Source: Lenzites betulinus
Lineage: Eukaryota > Basidiomycota > Agaricomycetes > Polyporales > Polyporaceae
Direction: 5' to 3'
DNA: 64,000 bases
NCBI GenBank assembly: GCA_022264855.1
Contig: JABYQU010000002.1
Location: 1,178,001 to 1,242,000, forward strand
The notes beneath the pieces are model-generated. The model ran no database searches and was not told the origin of the DNA. It worked only from the letters and a program-made list of their open reading frames with translations. This document shows, piece after piece, positions 26,151-35,114 of this stretch. A program made the translations under genes and the position numbers. Every line of letters starts with the position of its first letter. Positions within the stretch are counted from its first letter, which is position 1.

Positions 26151-27230
26151 ATGGCTAAAGGCGGCAAAAAATCCTCGCTGAAGGTCGCGCTCGCATCCCA
26201 GCAGACACGCCTGAAGAAGAAGCAGGAAGTCGCACATGCATCACAACATGCGGAGCGCATGAAAGCCAGTTCCCTGGCCAAGGCCAAGGCCAAGGGAAAG
26301 GCCCCTCTACGTCCCACCGTCCCTTTCACCGCGACGGACAACATCCTCCTAATCGGAGAGGGGAATTTTTCGTTCGCTCGTTCGCTTGTTTTTGACCCTC
26401 CAGAGGTCCTTGAGTTTCTACCCTCGTCCAATGTCACCGCGACGGCTTACGACTCCGAAGAGGACTGTTATGCGAAATACCCGGACGCCCGCGAGATCGT
26501 CGCCTCGCTGCGCGGAAAAGGCGTCACAGTAGCGTTTGGCGTAGACGCCACGAAACTAGAAAAATGCTCCGCACTGAAAGGGCGCACGTTCGACCGTATA
26601 ATGTGGAATTTTCCACACGCAGGTCAGTAGTCCTTGCATAAGCCCGCCGCTATATATGCTGAAAGTATGATGTCTGTATAATCAGGGAAGGGTATCACCG
26701 ATCAGGATCGCAACATCCTCTCGAACCAGCTGCTACTGCTTGGCTTTCTGCGCTCTTCCGCGCCTTTTCTTGCCTCCGGACCTATCCCGGTTGCCAACAA
26801 GGCACGTAGACGCCAACGGGATACCGACGGCGACGGCTCGGAAGAGGAGGAGGTCGGTCAGGAGGCCATGGAAGACGAAATCAACACCAACAACACCGGG
26901 AGAGGCACCGTCCTGATTACTCTGCGCAATGTATCTCCATATACCCTGTGGTACGCGTCGATGTGTTTTCGTAGGTGAATGCCTCGACTAGTCTAGTTGA
27001 CACTCTATCTTAGGAACATCCCAAAGCTTGCGAAGACTCCTCCACCACCTCCAACCGGACAATCCCCCAATCCGACGTACAAGCTGTTGAGGTCCTTTGC
27101 TTTCCATCGTCAATTCTGGAAAGGATACGAGCACCGTATGACCAAGGGTGAGCGAGCACATGGAACAGGAAAGACAGGAGAGGGCGGTGAAGATCGTACA
27201 TGGGAGTTTTATCTGTATGGTTCGAGATGA
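26151..27230 (+). CDS. BMT5: 25S rRNA (uridine-N3)-methyltransferase Bmt5
   Basis: A nucleolar Rossmann-fold methyltransferase that methylates N3 of a conserved uridine in large-subunit rRNA. A basic Lys-rich N-terminal tail (MAKGGKKSSLKVALASQQ) leads into the family signature ILLIGEGNFSFARSL (SAM-binding motif I, 26341-26385). Next come TAYDSEEDCYAKYP and the catalytic-region motif FDRIMWNFPHAGKG, which spans the first intron. Exons: 26151-26622, 26686-26950, 27014-27230. An acidic insert between the conserved halves (about 26810-26900, GDGSEEEEVGQEAMEDEI) and the ending RTWEFYL plus YGSR complete about 317 residues. Identity is firm. Confidence 0.92.
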
Positions 27231-27539
27231 AGCACTGGCCGTTTACGACTATTGAATTTCTCATGGAGTTCTTCCCGTGGGCCCGTACATTAAAGTTTGA
27301 ATGTCATTGACAGACCCTAACCTTAATGTTTGGGCGATCAAGCTCACGCCGCCCGTGCTTCGGTTTCTTTCCGGAGGACCATCGACCGGTCGACCGCCCG
27401 CGCTCGCGTATACGTAACGGGTCAGTATCATGATGAAGCTGGTCTCGTGTTAATGCTGGACGTCAGAACAGGAACGCCAGTTGGGCCACTCTTATACAGA
27501 CCACCACCATCCCCCGTGCATCTGTAGCAAAGTACCAGT
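27231..27539. other. 309-base intergenic region
   Basis: Between two plus-strand genes: the 3' end of BMT5 and promoter of the enoyl-CoA hydratase. No element recognised. Confidence 0.35.
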
Positions 27540-28775
27540 ATGGCCCACGAGACACCCCTCCAGCCTCCCGCCCATTCGGACGAAATCAAGGTTTCCTTTC
27601 CCAAGAACCATGTTCTCCTCCTCGCGTTTAACCGGCCGAAATCGCTCAACGCCATGACTCCTACAATGACGGATGACATCAAGGCCGTCCTTGACTGGTT
27701 CGACAACGAGCCTAGTCTATGGTAGGATTACTCTACCAATCTGAACGCTTGCAACGCTGACTATGCCGCAATATAGGGTTGCCATTATCACTGGTCAAGG
27801 GCGCGCTTTCTGCGCAGGTGCCGACCTCGTAGCGTGAGTCCTTGCTACAGGCGTCGTGACGCGGGAACTGACATACACTAGGTGGCACAAACGCCAGTCT
27901 TCTGGCGGCGCGGATGCGGACCAGAAGGCACTGATCGAGGGCGTCGACGGCTTCGGGTCCATCTCGAGGCGGTACTCTACCTGCAAACCAATCATCGCCG
28001 CGGTGAACGGCGGTGCGTATGGAGGGGGAGTGGAGATGATCCTCAACTGTGACCTGGTTGTCGCAAGCGAGGACGCCAAACTGGCGCTCCCCGAAGTCAA
28101 GCGCGGTGTAGTTGCAGTCCAAGGAGGCAAGCGTCAACTTACGATGAGCTATGCGGCATAGTGGCTGATGACAGACTGTTAGGCATGCCGAGGCTGTCAC
28201 GTATCGCTGGACACCAAGTATGTATACGCGTCATTAAATGCAGATTTACAACTGACAGCGTGTCAGCTTGCGAGCGAAATGCTACTTCTTGGTAAACCTA
28301 TCACTGCGAAAGATGCGGCAACGAGATTTGGATTGTGAGTAAAGTGCTGTATCTGTGTCTCCTCGTGGGCCTATGCTGAACTGTTTCCGCAGCATCAACA
28401 AGGTTGTGCCATCGGCGAACGTGTTGCCGACCGCACTCGCATTGGCGGACGAGATTATCGAAAACAGCCCCGATGCGGTTCAGAGCACGAAGCGCGCTCT
28501 GCTGATCGCTAGTCGTAGCGGAAGTGTGGAAGAAGCCGTCGTCGCACACATCAGTTCGAAGGAAAGCAAACGGGCTTTCGTCAGCGAGAATATTCAGGTC
28601 GGCCGATCAGTTACTTACTTCGCACATACATTCTCTGACACAGCGGTTCTCGGAACACAGGAGGGCTTGAGGGCCTTCAACGAGGTAAGCTCCACAGCTT
28701 ACTCATGCCCGTTTATGTCTGACAGATAGTGAGTAGAAGCGCAAGCCGTCATGGAAGAATCCCGCCAAGTTGTGA
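27540..28775 (+). CDS. Enoyl-CoA hydratase/isomerase family, peroxisomal (C-terminal AKL)
   Basis: A crotonase-fold enzyme acting on acyl-CoA thioesters, likely in peroxisomal beta-oxidation. Conserved marks: NRPKSLNAMT (about 27630-27660), the oxyanion-hole segment FCAGADLV (27809-27832), and the second one KPIIAAVNGGAYGGGVEM (27985-28040), where the catalytic Glu of strict hydratases would lie close by. These are followed by LALPEVKRGVVAVQGG and RLSRIAGHQLASEMLLLG. The protein ends PSWKNPAKL-stop; AKL is a classical PTS1 variant. Exons include 27540-27721, 27777-27833 and 27882 to about 28126. The intron after GGAG near 28127 appears to use a GC donor (AG|GCAAGC). An alternative GT donor eight bases on would add two residues. 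About 285 residues. Exact substrate unknown. Confidence 0.85.
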
Positions 28776-28907
28776 ACGTGCGGTGGTTGTTTAGGCGCCA
28801 AGACTCGGTACTCCTGATGTACGATCATCCGTTCTTGCCGTTGTACACTACCTCTGCGGTGACATGTATGGTGATAGGGAACGTTTCAATGCCATGTTTT
28901 CGTCGAC

Positions 28908-29000
28908 TGTGACGGTGGTGGCGCTGTACAGGGGCACGGGCTTCAGCGGGGGCAGGAATACGAGGTGATAGATGGTTGTAGGACTTGAGGCCTGAGGTTA
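28908..29000 (+). repeat. Decayed direct copy of the methylisocitrate lyase upstream region
   Basis: This matches 32165-32312, upstream of the lyase gene, in the same orientation. The block gtgacggtggtggcgctgta aligns at 19 of 21 positions. Then comes ggggcacgggctt against ggggtacgggctt. A 38-base block starting aggaat is identical at 29 positions, and all nine differences are transitions. The copy lacks about 60 bases present at the other site. Confidence 0.6.
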
Positions 29001-29144
29001 GCTCCGAGTCGCTAAGCTCTTCCCGCGGTCCGCTCTTCATCTCCATGTACACTCAGGCGTACTCCTCCGACCTTATTTATTCCCGGTGGAGTGTGCCATG
29101 GACGCGATCGTCCCTCCGCGCCGACAACGTGTGGGCCGCAGCCG

Positions 29145-29442
29145 CTTGTATGCGAGAAGCATGAAGGGAGGTGGTAGCACCGGGAGCGACCCCTGCTTCG
29201 ACGCGACCTGCGCTGCGGTGTATGGCCGCTTCAGTGAGGCAAAACGCGGCTGCGTGAAGAACGCTTCCATGTCAGCAATGCGCGATTCGAACTCGGCCGC
29301 CTCCGCTTCTAGTGACGGCGGCGCGCGGGGCAGAGTGGGCGCAGTGAAGTTGAATGAGAGTTAAGTGAGCTCCTCGTCCGAGATCCAGCAGGAGGCGGAG
29401 AGCGGGAGAGCGGAGCGTTGTTATCAGGATGTCCCGGACCAT
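29145..29442 (-). pseudogene. Truncated inverted relic of a second methylisocitrate lyase gene (5' end)
   Basis: On the minus strand this repeats the first roughly 95 codons of the lyase gene at 32400. From LEAEAAEF through [20 protein letters not shown] and [12 protein letters not shown] the protein is nearly identical. Similarity stops abruptly after the codons for LLA.K, at 29145. The putative presequence region carries a net 10-base insertion that breaks the frame, and an ATG exists at 29442. Many core differences are silent third-base changes (TTT/TTC, CAA/CAG, GCT/GCC), which suggests that the copy was once under protein-level selection before it was cut down. No remainder of the gene lies next to it. 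Confidence 0.75.
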
Positions 29443-29630
29443 GATAGTAGTAGTGAGTAATATGCCAAGGTGTGCCAGCGTCTGCCCTCGAATTTGAAGG
29501 CCCTCGATCGTATCTCGCGGCTCGCCTTGCTCCTTCATGCACGTTCCGGATCGTCCGTACATCCTTGAGCTTAACGTCGTCTTGACTCTTTCTGCTGCTG
29601 CCGCCTCATCCCCAGTCAGACTTGAAGGCT

Positions 29631-31991
29631 ATGTCTTCTCCTACTCTATCTTCTACTGGATCGGGTGGGCAAAATCAGAGTACTACAGGAGCCCCTCACG
29701 ACATCTTCAAGGACGCCGACATCGACGAGCTGCGCCTCCACATCTGGATCCTCACTATCGCACTTCGAGGATATGAGCTTGACAATCCTCGTTATTCCCT
29801 ACTCTGGGGCAACCCGAAGCATGATGGCGCCAGCGTGCGACGAACATATCGAACGCTCCGCCACATCTCTACGCTCCTCGCCGTGGGTTCTAGCGAAGAT
29901 CGGGCTGCTGCCGTAGCTGGGATTGTCGCGCCCGACCGCATCGTGACATTGGTCGCTACAGAGAACACGCGGCCGCATCGTCCTCCCATGTCTTCGGGGA
30001 CGGGTCAGATCCCCGCTCACCAGCCACAGAGTATCACTACAATCGATGTGGGCGGGGTGGACCGAGCCTTATCCCTGCTCAGAGACTACAAGACAGAGTA
30101 AGTGATTGCTATAGCTCCAGTGCATGTTTGTTATGGAGAACACAACGTTGGTCAATCATGTAGCATCACAAACATTGGGTTCGACGAACACCTCAGAGAC
30201 GTCGCCACAATCGTCGCACTCTTCCTGCAGCCGCCCAATACGATAGACCTCAAACTGTGTCAGACTCTATTCTGCATGTTCATGGTTCGCCGCGGGTTCC
30301 GAAAGCTCTCCGCCCGGCTTCAGAAGATGTGCACCATCTGGGGTGATTCCGGCCCTATCGCCGTCATGCAAGAGTGGTTCAAGGAACGCGGGTCGGTGCA
30401 CGACATCCCTGAACACGTCGTTGAGTTCGACGGCATGCGCAGCAGCAATGGGAAGGTCCGTGAGCTTCGCGACAGACTGGCACGTCACGGCGTTCCCCAC
30501 ATCGGTCCCTGTGTCGTCACATCGTCCAACGTCCCTGGGTGGCTAGCTACGGTGTCCGCCATCCTGAAGGAGCTGCGAACACTCCTCCCCATGGGGAGAC
30601 AAGTACCGCCCTCGTTTGAGGAGGTTCCCCGTATCTACAAAGAGCTGGGTGTGCTGGATACCTTCCTACGATCATCATTCTTCAAGGCACTTGAGCATTT
30701 GGGGGTGGGTCCTGCGTTGGGTTCAAAGTTGCGGGAACGGTACGACAAGTATCAGGGCACACATATGCAGAAATGGCGTCAGGAATGGGGTAAGTGGTTG
30801 TTGCATCTGTACACACAACCTCATAAGCTCATTGGTACGTTCCAGTCCAGCTGTGTGTGTGATACAGTACACTTACATGTGCTCTCATGCCGATTGTGTC
30901 ATCTGTAGGTGACCAGGTTATTCCTAGCCAGGGATCCCATCCAGACACCAATCTGCTTGTGGAGGAAGAAGGTGAGCAATTCCTCAACCCTTTTTGCCAT
31001 GATTTTATGTATGCTGACTCATCTTTTGGCTGATTTGGAACTGCAGACACTCAAGACACTGATGTACTGCAAGGAGACAATGATTGTGGGATATCCTCTT
31101 GCGCCCAATATATGTGGCATGTTTGCTGATAAACCTTTGGCAGTATTTGATCAAGAGCCTGGAGAACAACCTCTGAACCATGTCCACCGTTATCTCCAGA
31201 CCATCACTGCCTGGGTCAATGTCTGCAGGGAGCTTAGCAAATCCCTCTCCAAGCAGGGTGTCCCACTCCATCTCTATCAACTCAACTCTCAATTCAGCAT
31301 CAACATCACTCAGAAGAAATCTCTAGACTTAAAGGATCAGTATGCAAAGGTTTTGACCACAGCACACCAACATAATCAAACCTACCAGATTGCACTTGCC
31401 GCTATCACAAGGGCAATTAGCTGTGCAGGAAGTGCCAAATACCTGCCTCACATTCATGCAGAAGCTGCAATCATGGCCTTGGCATATGCTTCCCTTGAGG
31501 GCAAGGATGCAGATATCCCTGGTTTGCAGGATGCCAGTGTCATCTTCTCAGTAAGCCCTCACTATGCTATCAAACAGCATCCCTTACTTATTGATTATAG
31601 ACTGCAGATATCTCTATAGGAGTTAGCAAGAAGTGCTGTGCACATTGTGACCTCTTTGCCTCTTACCTGAAGCAGAGCCCACCTCAGGGCAAGCCCCTCA
31701 AATTCTTCCTTCCTGGAACCCATGGGACTATCCATCCCTGGATGGCTCCTCCTTATGGTGTACCCCGGGTGGTGCTGGAGCAAATGTGTCAAGCCCTCTT
31801 CACAGCTCTCCTCGTTTTCTCTAGGGCCCTGAACCGTGGCTTGACCTCTACCAAAACCTCTCCTGCATCTGGCTCAATTGATTTGGAGGAAGTGGATTAT
31901 GATGAGGAAGCATTGAGGTAATTTTTTCTTTCATACATCTGACCATGACTGACTCAAATTGCACAGAGCAAGCTTTGTTATGGATGTCTGA
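29631..31991 (+). CDS. OTT_1508-like deaminase-domain protein
   Basis: A predicted zinc-dependent nucleotide or nucleic-acid deaminase of a family expanded in mushroom fungi. My model has seven exons: 29631-30097, 30164-30834, 30909-30971, 31047-31085, 31144-31550, 31601-31917 and 31967-31991. All are in phase and give about 662 residues. After a Ser-rich start, residues about 30-400 form a conserved helical region (for example TLFCMFMVRRGFRKLSARLQ). A short acidic linker follows, then the catalytic domain: HAE (31455-31463, about residue 518) and IGVSKKCCAHC, whose CxxC lies at 31637-31648 (about residues 562-565). These supply the three zinc ligands and the proton-shuttling Glu. No signal peptide or membrane helix. 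The intron after 31085 has a weak donor but removes an otherwise fatal stop. The exon 2 donor could instead be at 30790. Substrate and role are unknown. Confidence 0.72.
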
Positions 31992-32399
31992 GGAAACAAT
32001 GTAGTTGTAATAGTATTCACAAGTAATATATGTGGTATGCATAAAGTTGACATGTGCTCAGATTGGGGCAGAATGTGTCCAGCTGTGTGGCTCCGCATAC
32101 ACACAAGGTCTACGCCGATGACTATGCGGCACTTCCCTTCGTCGCTGACTGATAGCCATGTCAGCCGTGATGGTGGTGGCGCTGGACCGTACTAAATGCG
32201 GGGTACGGGCTTGTGCGGGGCAAGTCCGAAAATCCGCTTCCGCGATTGTTCCGATATTTCCGGGTCGAGAGGAATGCGGGGTAATAAGTGACTGCAGGAC
32301 CTGAGGCTCTCGACCACCACCACCATCTCCTTCCTCTCGCTGACCACTTGTATCTACCTGGGCTGGAACACGACAAGGGCTACGTACATACTACTGACG
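31992..32399. promoter_or_regulatory. Upstream region of methylisocitrate lyase
   Basis: 408 bases between the deaminase stop and the lyase ATG. Bases 32165-32312 have a decayed direct copy at 28908-29000, so this segment belongs to the old duplicated lyase unit. A ccaccaccaccatctcc tract (32313-32329) lies 70-90 bases from the ATG. No TATA box seen. Confidence 0.45.
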
Positions 32400-34593
32400 A
32401 TGTCGAGCATCCTGAGGGTCACTCTCCGGTCTCCCGCTCGCCTCCTCCCCGCCGGTTCTCGGGCGATGAGCTCATACAAATTCACTACGCCCGCTCTGCC
32501 CCTCGCTCCGCCTTCACTAGAAGCGGAGGCGGCCGAGTTCGAATCGCGTGTTGCTGACATGGAAGCGTTTTTCACGCAACCGCGTTTTGCTTCACTGAAG
32601 CGGCCATACACCGCAGCGCAGGTCGCGTCGAAGCAGGGGTCGCTCCCGGTCCTACCACTTCCCTCCACGCTTCTTGCGAACAAGCTCTACGCGTTATTCG
32701 AGAAGGCCGCTGGCGAGGGGAACCCTGTGCACACAATGGGCGCGATAGATCCCATACAGATGACACAAATGGCTCCCCATCAGGAGGTCGTATACGTCAG
32801 TGGGTGGGCGTGCTCGAGTGTGTTGACTACGGGCAACAACGATGTTGGTCCGGACTTGGGGTGCGCAGAGCTTTCATGTTCGCTCTTCATGTATTCTCAA
32901 TAAACGTTTCGCAATCAGAGACTATCCCTATACCACCGTCCCAAACCAGGTGCACCGACTGTTTCGCGCGCAACAGCTACATGACAAGAAACATTACGAT
33001 GAGCGAATCTTTTCAAGTCCGGAGGTTCGCGCGAAGCTGCCGTTCATTGACTACCTGCGACCGATCATCGCCGACGCAGACATGGGGTGAATACCTAACA
33101 CAGTCTCCCTCGTAACTACTGGTAAATAGGCTTGCTGAACACATTCGATTCATAGACACGGCGGCCTGTCCACCGTAATGAAGCTCGTCAAGCTCTTCGC
33201 CGAGTCGGTACGTAGACGCTGTTGGCTCTTTTGTACGTACATCACTGATCATCTCCCCACGTACATGCAGGGAGCGTCAGGGATTCACCTTGAGGACCAG
33301 CTGGTTGGAGGCAAGAAGTGCGGACACCTCGCGGGCAAAGTGCTCGTGCCCGCCTCCGCGCACGTCTCCCGTCTCATCGCGGCACGCTTCCAACTCGACC
33401 TGCTAAAGTCGACGATGCTACTCATTGCGCGCACGGACGCTGAGTCCGCGAAACTGCTCTCGAGCACTGTCGACATCATCGACCATGAGTTCATCAAGGG
33501 CGTGAGCGCGCCTGACCGTGCACTCGCAGAGGTCATTGCCGCCGCTGAGGCAGAGGGAAAGAGTGGCGCGGAGATCGACAGGATTGAAGCCGACTGGCTG
33601 GCGCGCAACCCGTTGTGCACGTTCAACGAGGGTAGGTTGTACCAAAAACTCCCGTCGGCAACTTCAAGCTCACGTGAAGGGATCATGCAGCCTTCGAGAA
33701 GGCACTGCAGAAGTCCAGTGTTGCAGACAAGGAGGGCGCCCTTAAGGCATACCGCGAGGCTGTTGACGGGAAGTCGAACGCAGATGCACGGGACGTTGCC
33801 AAGGACATCCTGGGCGAGAATATCTTCTGGGACTGGGATCGTAAGTCTTCATGGTGATGCCCTTTGGATGCAGTGTCTAATTTATCACCTATAGTGCCGA
33901 AGACTCGTGAAGGATACTACCACTACACGGGAGGCGTCGAGGCCGCAATCAAGCGCGAGCTCGCCTTCGCGCCTTACGCTGACATGATATGGCTCGAGAC
34001 CAAGCTTCCCGACCTCCAACAGGCGCGCTACTTCTCCCGCAAGATTCGCGAGAAATACCCTGGAAAGTGAGTAGTACTGTCTGAGTCGCTCGCGGCGTAA
34101 ATACTGACCCGCGTCCTTGTGTAGATGGTTCGTGTACAATCTGAGCCCGAGCTTCAACTGGTCCGCACAAGGCTTCTCGGACCACGACCTCAAGAACTTC
34201 ATATGGGACCTCGGCAAGGAGGGGTGAGTTGCTCCGACACGTACATTGTCACCGCTGGACTCACATATCCTCTCGCAGCTTTGTCCTCCAGCTCGTCTCG
34301 CTCGCCGGCCTGCACCTAGACGCGGTCGCCAGTGGTTTGTCCTCTTTCACGTCCACTCCGAAGTGTGCACTCACACGACCCCCTCAGCCGAACTCGCCGC
34401 GCGGTACAAGACCGAGGGCATGCTCGCCTACGTGAACCTCATCCAGAAGAAGGAGAAGGAGCTCGGCTGCGACGTGCTCACGCACCAGAAGTGGAGCGGC
34501 GCGAACTACATCGACCGCATCCTCACGACCGTCTCCGCCGGCTCGTCGAGCACGTCCGCCGTTGGTAACGACTCGACCGAGCACTCCTTCTAG
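32400..34593 (+). CDS. 2-methylisocitrate lyase, mitochondrial (ICL superfamily)
   Basis: It cleaves 2-methylisocitrate to succinate and pyruvate, the last step of the methylcitrate cycle that removes propionyl-CoA. The N-terminus [20 protein letters not shown] is Arg/Ser-rich and lacks acids, a good mitochondrial presequence. The active-site loop is KKCGH (33313-33327) followed by [20 protein letters not shown]. Blocks such as [38 protein letters not shown] and the end [17 protein letters not shown] fit the mitochondrial methylisocitrate lyase branch better than glyoxylate-cycle isocitrate lyase, whose corresponding segments differ (for example it has YGCLDP-type and VPNKVEHLF-type sequences). 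About ten exons, about 600 residues. A substrate test would be needed to exclude plain isocitrate lyase. Confidence 0.85.
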
Positions 34594-35114
34594 TCCGATG
34601 GACCCGCACAAGTATTAAGAATCGAGCACAGACGTTCGCAGCACTGGCCCGTGCGGCGAGGACGGGAATGGATGAACATATATCGTTTTGCGTGTGCACT
34701 ACTACGATCTACTCGATGGAATATAATAATAACACATGTCGGCTGGTGGATGCAGTGCGGATGGGGGATGTACGACGGCGATATCAGTAGTAAGAAGGTG
34801 CGACTTGCGAGGACTGGAAGAGCAGGGGCGGCCCGGAACAATAGTAGTAGTGCGATGAAGGTACGGTACGGAATGAGGAATATACAACACGACGTTACGT
34901 GCGCCGGGCCCCTTGTAAAAACGAGCACGGAATGATATGGACAGATGAGAGATACGTAGCGCGCAATGCCTGTTCGACAGACGAGTGTACAAGAAACCAG
35001 CCCGGGGTGCCCGATAGCCACGACCTAGCGTCGAGGACGGACCTGCAGGGGTGAACAAAGGGAACAAAGCAACAGAGCCATATGATCATCAGAAAACCAG
35101 CGTTGACGATCCCC
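34594..35114. other. Convergent 3' region
   Basis: 520 bases between the ends of two converging genes. It includes tracts such as aatagtagtagtgcg (34839-34853) and ataataataacac (34722-34734). No gene supported. Confidence 0.35.

Larger units (their letters stand above)
28776..29630. other. Rearranged region between hydratase and deaminase genes
   Basis: No intact gene. It holds a direct decayed copy of the methylisocitrate lyase upstream region (28908-29000) and an inverted, truncated copy of its first coding exon (29145-29442), each listed separately. Bases 29443-29630 are the presumed promoter of the deaminase gene; no TATA box is seen there. Confidence 0.5.

Noticed and set aside
30906..30908. 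In-frame TAG as evidence that the deaminase is a pseudogene
   Set aside because: It lies exactly at an acceptor (tctgtag|GT); introns from 30835 or 30790 to 30908 remove it in phase.
29631..31991. Transposon (for example KDZ-type transposase) as identity of the island gene
   Set aside because: No DDE catalytic triad, no terminal inverted repeats and no target duplication seen. The HAE plus CxxC pair identifies a deaminase instead.
32400..34593. Glyoxylate-cycle isocitrate lyase
   Set aside because: Mitochondrial-type presequence and blocks such as [10 protein letters not shown] and VPNQVHRLF fit 2-methylisocitrate lyase better. Kept only as the alternative.
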